Shown here piece by piece: positions 29,412 to 32,004 of a DNA stretch of 32,004 bases. The translations under genes were made by a program, and so were the position numbers. How positions within the stretch are numbered: the first letter of the stretch is position 1; each line of letters begins with the position of its first letter. The stretch is taken from NCBI GenBank assembly GCA_036265535.1, contig DATAOV010000070.1:1-32004 (forward strand), given 5' to 3'. The notes beneath the pieces were generated by a model. That model worked only from the letters and a program-made list of their open reading frames with translations, ran no database searches and was not told the origin of the DNA. This stretch comes from AC-32 sp036265535 (GTDB lineage: Bacteria; Actinomycetota; Thermoleophilia; Gaiellales; Gaiellaceae).

Positions 29412-31886
29412 TTAGGCCTCGGCTGCGGGTGCCTGCTCGGCCTGGCCGGCCTTCGGCTCCGGCTTTGAGCCGTCCTGGGCCCGCTTCTGGTTCTGATTCT
29501 GCTGGCCCTGCGCCTGGCCCTTCTTCTTGCGCTTGCGTCTGCGTCGTCGTGAACGGCCCGTCGACGCCTTCGGCGCCGGGAGGTTGTCGGCCAGCGCGTT
29601 CGCGACCTCCTGGATCGTCCCCAGCCGCTCCCGGGCGGCGTCGATCAGCTGGTTCGCGCGCGGCGTGTAGCCCTCGGCTGACGCGAGCAGCGCAGCGCCG
29701 ACCTCGCGCGGCTGGCCGAGCGCCGCGTTGACGAGCTTCGCCGCGTTCTCCTCGTGCCGGTGGCCCCGCGAGTTGGCCAGGGCGCCGAGCAGGCGCTTCG
29801 CCTCCGGGAACTCGGCGCTCGCCCGGCGATCCTGCACCTTGCGGGTCGCCCGTGCGAGCCGCCACGTCCAGCGGGCGAGGATCTGGTCCGGCGCGTCGAC
29901 CTTGCCGTCGCCGAGCGCGCGCAGCAGCGTGCGGACGCCCTGGGCGCGGTCCTTCTCCCAGGTCGGGGCCTGGGTCACGAGGGTCACGAGGTCGTCGAAG
30001 CTGGCGCGGTCGACTTTCATCGAAACGCGGTCGGCGAGAGCGGTCAGCCGCAGGCGCCGGTTCGGGTTCTCCGCCGCGCAGGCGTTCAGAAACTGCTCGA
30101 GCGCGGCGCGGTTGGCCTTGCCTTCCGTGAACTTCTTCACGAACTCGACGCGCTCGTCGAAGCGGACGTTGCGGCCGGCGATCGTCGCCCAATAGAGCTG
30201 CTCGTCATCGTCGAGGAAGCGCGGGTCGGTTCGCTGCCATTCGCGCGTGATCACGGCAAGGCGGCGCTTGACGTCGGGCGTGACCGGGACGAGCCACGGC
30301 GCCGGCGAGAGCTTCCGCCGGGCCCGGCGCTGGATGCGGCGCCTGGGGGCGGGCGTGACGCGCGCGCCTTCGCGGTAGAAGTCGGCGTCCAGCAGGCTGT
30401 GCAGCGAGACGACTCGCTCGTTGTGGGTCGCCCCCTTCGGCACGAAGTCGATCACGACGCCCGCTTCCTTGCGGGGGTGCATGCGCATGATCCGGCCGAT
30501 CCGCTGCTGGTAGACGCGGCGCGAGGCCGTCGGCGCGAGGTGCATGCAGACGGTCGCTCGGGGTGAGTTCCAGCCCTCGGCGAGCAGCATCGCGTTGATG
30601 AGGACGTTGATCTCGCCGCGCTCGTAGGCCGCCAGCGTCTCGGCCAGCTGAACCGGCGGCGTCCGGCCGCTGACGGCCTCCGCCTTGAGGCCGACCGCCC
30701 GGAATTCCTTGGCCAGGTTGTATGCGTGCTCGACCCCGGCGGCGTAGACGATGCCCGGCGTGTGCTCGAAGCGCTCCCGGTAGAGGCTCGCGGCCGCCTG
30801 GTTGAGCGCCTTGTGGTCGAGGACTGCGGCCAGCGCGCGCTCCTCGAAGTCTCCGCCCACGATCGGCACCGACGAGATCGCCGCGGCTGGCGGAACGCGC
30901 AGGCAGCGCAGCGGCGCGATCAAGCCGCGGCGCGCGGCGTCGGCCAGCGGCAGCTCGTCGATCGAGGCCGGGAAGACGTCCGAGACCTGCTTGGCGATCA
31001 GCTGCTCGGTCGCCGTCATGCCGATGTAGATCGGCTCGGAAAAGCTACGGATCGCGCGGCTCGTCTTCTCGCCGAGCGCTGTGTGCGCCTCGTCCGCGAT
31101 CACGAGGTTGTATGCCTCGGGATCGAGGTCCTGCCAATGGCGCGCGAACCAGGCGTAGGTCTGGACGGTCACCGGGTTCGGCCGCTTGGGCGTCTTGCCC
31201 TTGAGGATCGCGTCCTCGAAGCGGTCGCCGTAGCCCTCGTTCGTCAGCTCGCGGTGGAACTGCGTGACGAGCAGGCGGCGGTGGGTCAGGATCAGGACGC
31301 CGAGCGTCCGGGCCGCCTCGACGAACCCTGCGGCGGCGATCGTCTTGCCCGAGGCGGTCGGATGGCGGAAGCGGTAGCGCCGGCTGGCGCCGGGGTCTTT
31401 GCCGCGGTGCTCCGCCGGAAGCTCGAGCTCCTCGCCGGGCTCCTCGAGATGGACGCCGAGATCGTCCTCCTCTTCCTCTTCGGCCTCTGCCACCTCGGCG
31501 GCGCCGTTGCCGTTCAGCTCGGGCTCGACCTGGGTGGCCGCGATCAGCTCGGTCAGCATCCCGGCCAGCGCGTCGATCTGATGGCGGCGGAGCTCCGTTC
31601 CCGAGGCGAGGCGCGGCGGGCGCTCGCTGAGCACCCGCTCGAGGCCGAGCATCAGCGCGTAGCGGATCTTCCAGTCGTAGGACGGCTCGCGCTCGCCTGC
31701 TTCCATCTCCGCCAGGGCGTCGTCGAGCGCGCGCCGACGCGCGGTTTCGGGCGCAAGCGCGATCGCCGGATCTTCGTCCGGGTGGAGAAAGGGCTCTCCG
31801 GCCCAGGATTCGGCGCGGAGGGCGGCGGCAGCGAGGCCGTCCGTCGCCTCCGTCGCCAGCGTCGGGTGCTCGGTGGTTTCCTGCAT
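29412..31886 (-). CDS. DEAH-type superfamily 2 helicase with acidic insert and basic C-terminal tail
   Basis: An 824-residue SF2 ATPase (UvrB/ResIII-like). ELRRHQIDAL (98-107) precedes the core. Motif I is HPTASGKT (175-182), motif II DEAH (264-267), motif III GMTAT (289-292), motifs IV-V include INAMLLAEGWNSP, and motif VI is QQRIGRIMRMHP (459-470). Between the leading helix and motif I is an unusual acidic insert (about 121-157, with a run of Glu/Asp). Residues from about 500 to 760 form an all-helical, repeat-like domain without recognised motifs. The last 50 residues are disordered: a run of Arg/Lys (RSRRRRRKRKKKGQ), then Gln/Asn-rich and Pro/Ala/Glu-rich stretches, reminiscent of RNA-binding tails. 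Nucleic-acid substrate unknown. ATG 31886 follows a 7-bp hairpin in the upstream region. Confidence 0.88.
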   Translation of the reverse strand: MQETTEHPTLATEATDGLAAAALRAESWAGEPFLHPDEDPAIALAPETARRRALDDALAEMEAGEREPSYDWKIRYALMLGLERVLSERPPRLASGTELRRHQIDALAGMLTELIAATQVEPELNGNGAAEVAEAEEEEEDDLGVHLEEPGEELELPAEHRGKDPGASRRYRFRHPTASGKTIAAAGFVEAARTLGVLILTHRRLLVTQFHRELTNEGYGDRFEDAILKGKTPKRPNPVTVQTYAWFARHWQDLDPEAYNLVIADEAHTALGEKTSRAIRSFSEPIYIGMTATEQLIAKQVSDVFPASIDELPLADAARRGLIAPLRCLRVPPAAAISSVPIVGGDFEERALAAVLDHKALNQAAASLYRERFEHTPGIVYAAGVEHAYNLAKEFRAVGLKAEAVSGRTPPVQLAETLAAYERGEINVLINAMLLAEGWNSPRATVCMHLAPTASRRVYQQRIGRIMRMHPRKEAGVVIDFVPKGATHNERVVSLHSLLDADFYREGARVTPAPRRRIQRRARRKLSPAPWLVPVTPDVKRRLAVITREWQRTDPRFLDDDEQLYWATIAGRNVRFDERVEFVKKFTEGKANRAALEQFLNACAAENPNRRLRLTALADRVSMKVDRASFDDLVTLVTQAPTWEKDRAQGVRTLLRALGDGKVDAPDQILARWTWRLARATRKVQDRRASAEFPEAKRLLGALANSRGHRHEENAAKLVNAALGQPREVGAALLASAEGYTPRANQLIDAARERLGTIQEVANALADNLPAPKASTGRSRRRRRKRKKKGQAQGQQNQNQKRAQDGSKPEPKAGQAEQAPAAEA

Positions 31887-31890
31887 GTCT

Positions 31891-31909
31891 GCAGCACTTC
31901 TCGTGCTGC
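31891..31909 (-). promoter_or_regulatory. Stem-loop immediately upstream of the helicase start
   Basis: Arms GCAGCAC (31891-31897) and GTGCTGC (31903-31909) around 5 nt, ending 4 nt before the ATG. It would occupy the ribosome-binding position in a leadered mRNA. Just beyond it is TCTC-AAGT-GAGA (from about 31914), a 12-bp inverted repeat that could be an operator. No clear -10 box is seen between them; the remaining sequence to 32004 holds no recognisable gene. Confidence 0.45.
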
Positions 31910-32004
31910 GAATCTCAAGTGAGAGAGCGCGCTCGCGTGGAACCCCGTGGCGAGCGTCGCACCCCGAAGCATAGCCGATTCTGCGGCGCTACCTAGCCAC
32001 CGAG

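Noticed and set aside
1..32004. CRISPR arrays, insertion sequences, phage genes, integrase attachment sites
   Set aside because: No regularly spaced repeats, transposase or integrase motifs, or terminal inverted repeats were seen; the gene content and base composition look uniform apart from the 18.3-18.45 kb regulatory segment.

Overview
The window is a high-GC chromosomal segment of an actinobacterium. A PAC2-family protein, a DipZ-type CcdA/thioredoxin fusion, an actinobacterial-style CysA sulfurtransferase, an archaeal-type phosphoglycerate mutase and many apparently leaderless genes together suggest a deep-branching lineage such as Thermoleophilia (Gaiellales-like). This placement is an inference from gene style, not from a marker gene. 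I see no rRNA, tRNA, IS element, phage gene or CRISPR array, and most of the window looks like core genome with tightly packed short operons.

Layout. 1-4.1 kb: the 3' end of acetyl-CoA synthetase (+) converges on a minus-strand operon (DUF3052-like, hotdog thioesterase, M16 peptidase). A double-SIS sugar-isomerase-like gene diverges from that operon. 4.1-9.7 kb: an epimerase plus class V aminotransferase-like operon (-) diverges from a MacB-like ABC ATPase/permease pair (+). 9.7-15.9 kb: a small unknown gene and a Mug-type DNA glycosylase (+), then nadE, a broken lipoprotein alpha/beta hydrolase, an SDR and an acyl-CoA synthetase (all -). 15.9-18.0 kb: an MFS exporter and TetR regulator operon behind a promoter that carries a palindrome in its spacer.

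18.0-20.0 kb is the most unusual part. A minus-strand structured RNA of about 177 nt has its own near-consensus promoter and intrinsic terminator. It lies back to back with an XRE-HTH/TPR regulator. Nineteen bases after that regulator is a 40-residue peptide gene with a near-perfect Shine-Dalgarno, a basic N-terminus and a hydrophobic segment. Receptor followed by small exported-looking peptide is the layout of RRNPP-type peptide signalling, which I am not aware of being established in this kind of organism.

20.0-32.0 kb: a thioredoxin-like lipoprotein, a tandem-rhodanese sulfurtransferase with a strong terminator, selD coupled to an NMN adenylyltransferase-like gene, a secreted cupredoxin-fold protein lacking two copper ligands, apgM, ctaA (heme A synthase) and a PAC2 protein. 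DipZ and a DEAH-type helicase follow on the minus strand. Themes include extracytoplasmic redox and respiration (DipZ, CtaA, cupredoxin, lipoprotein), NAD synthesis (nadE, NMNAT-like), selenium/sulfur transfer and acyl-CoA activation.

A recurring regulatory feature is a TANNNT box 6-8 nt upstream of start codons that lack a Shine-Dalgarno, as expected for leaderless transcripts. In two cases the box begins with the stop codon of the preceding gene, and in two others it is buried in a DNA hairpin.
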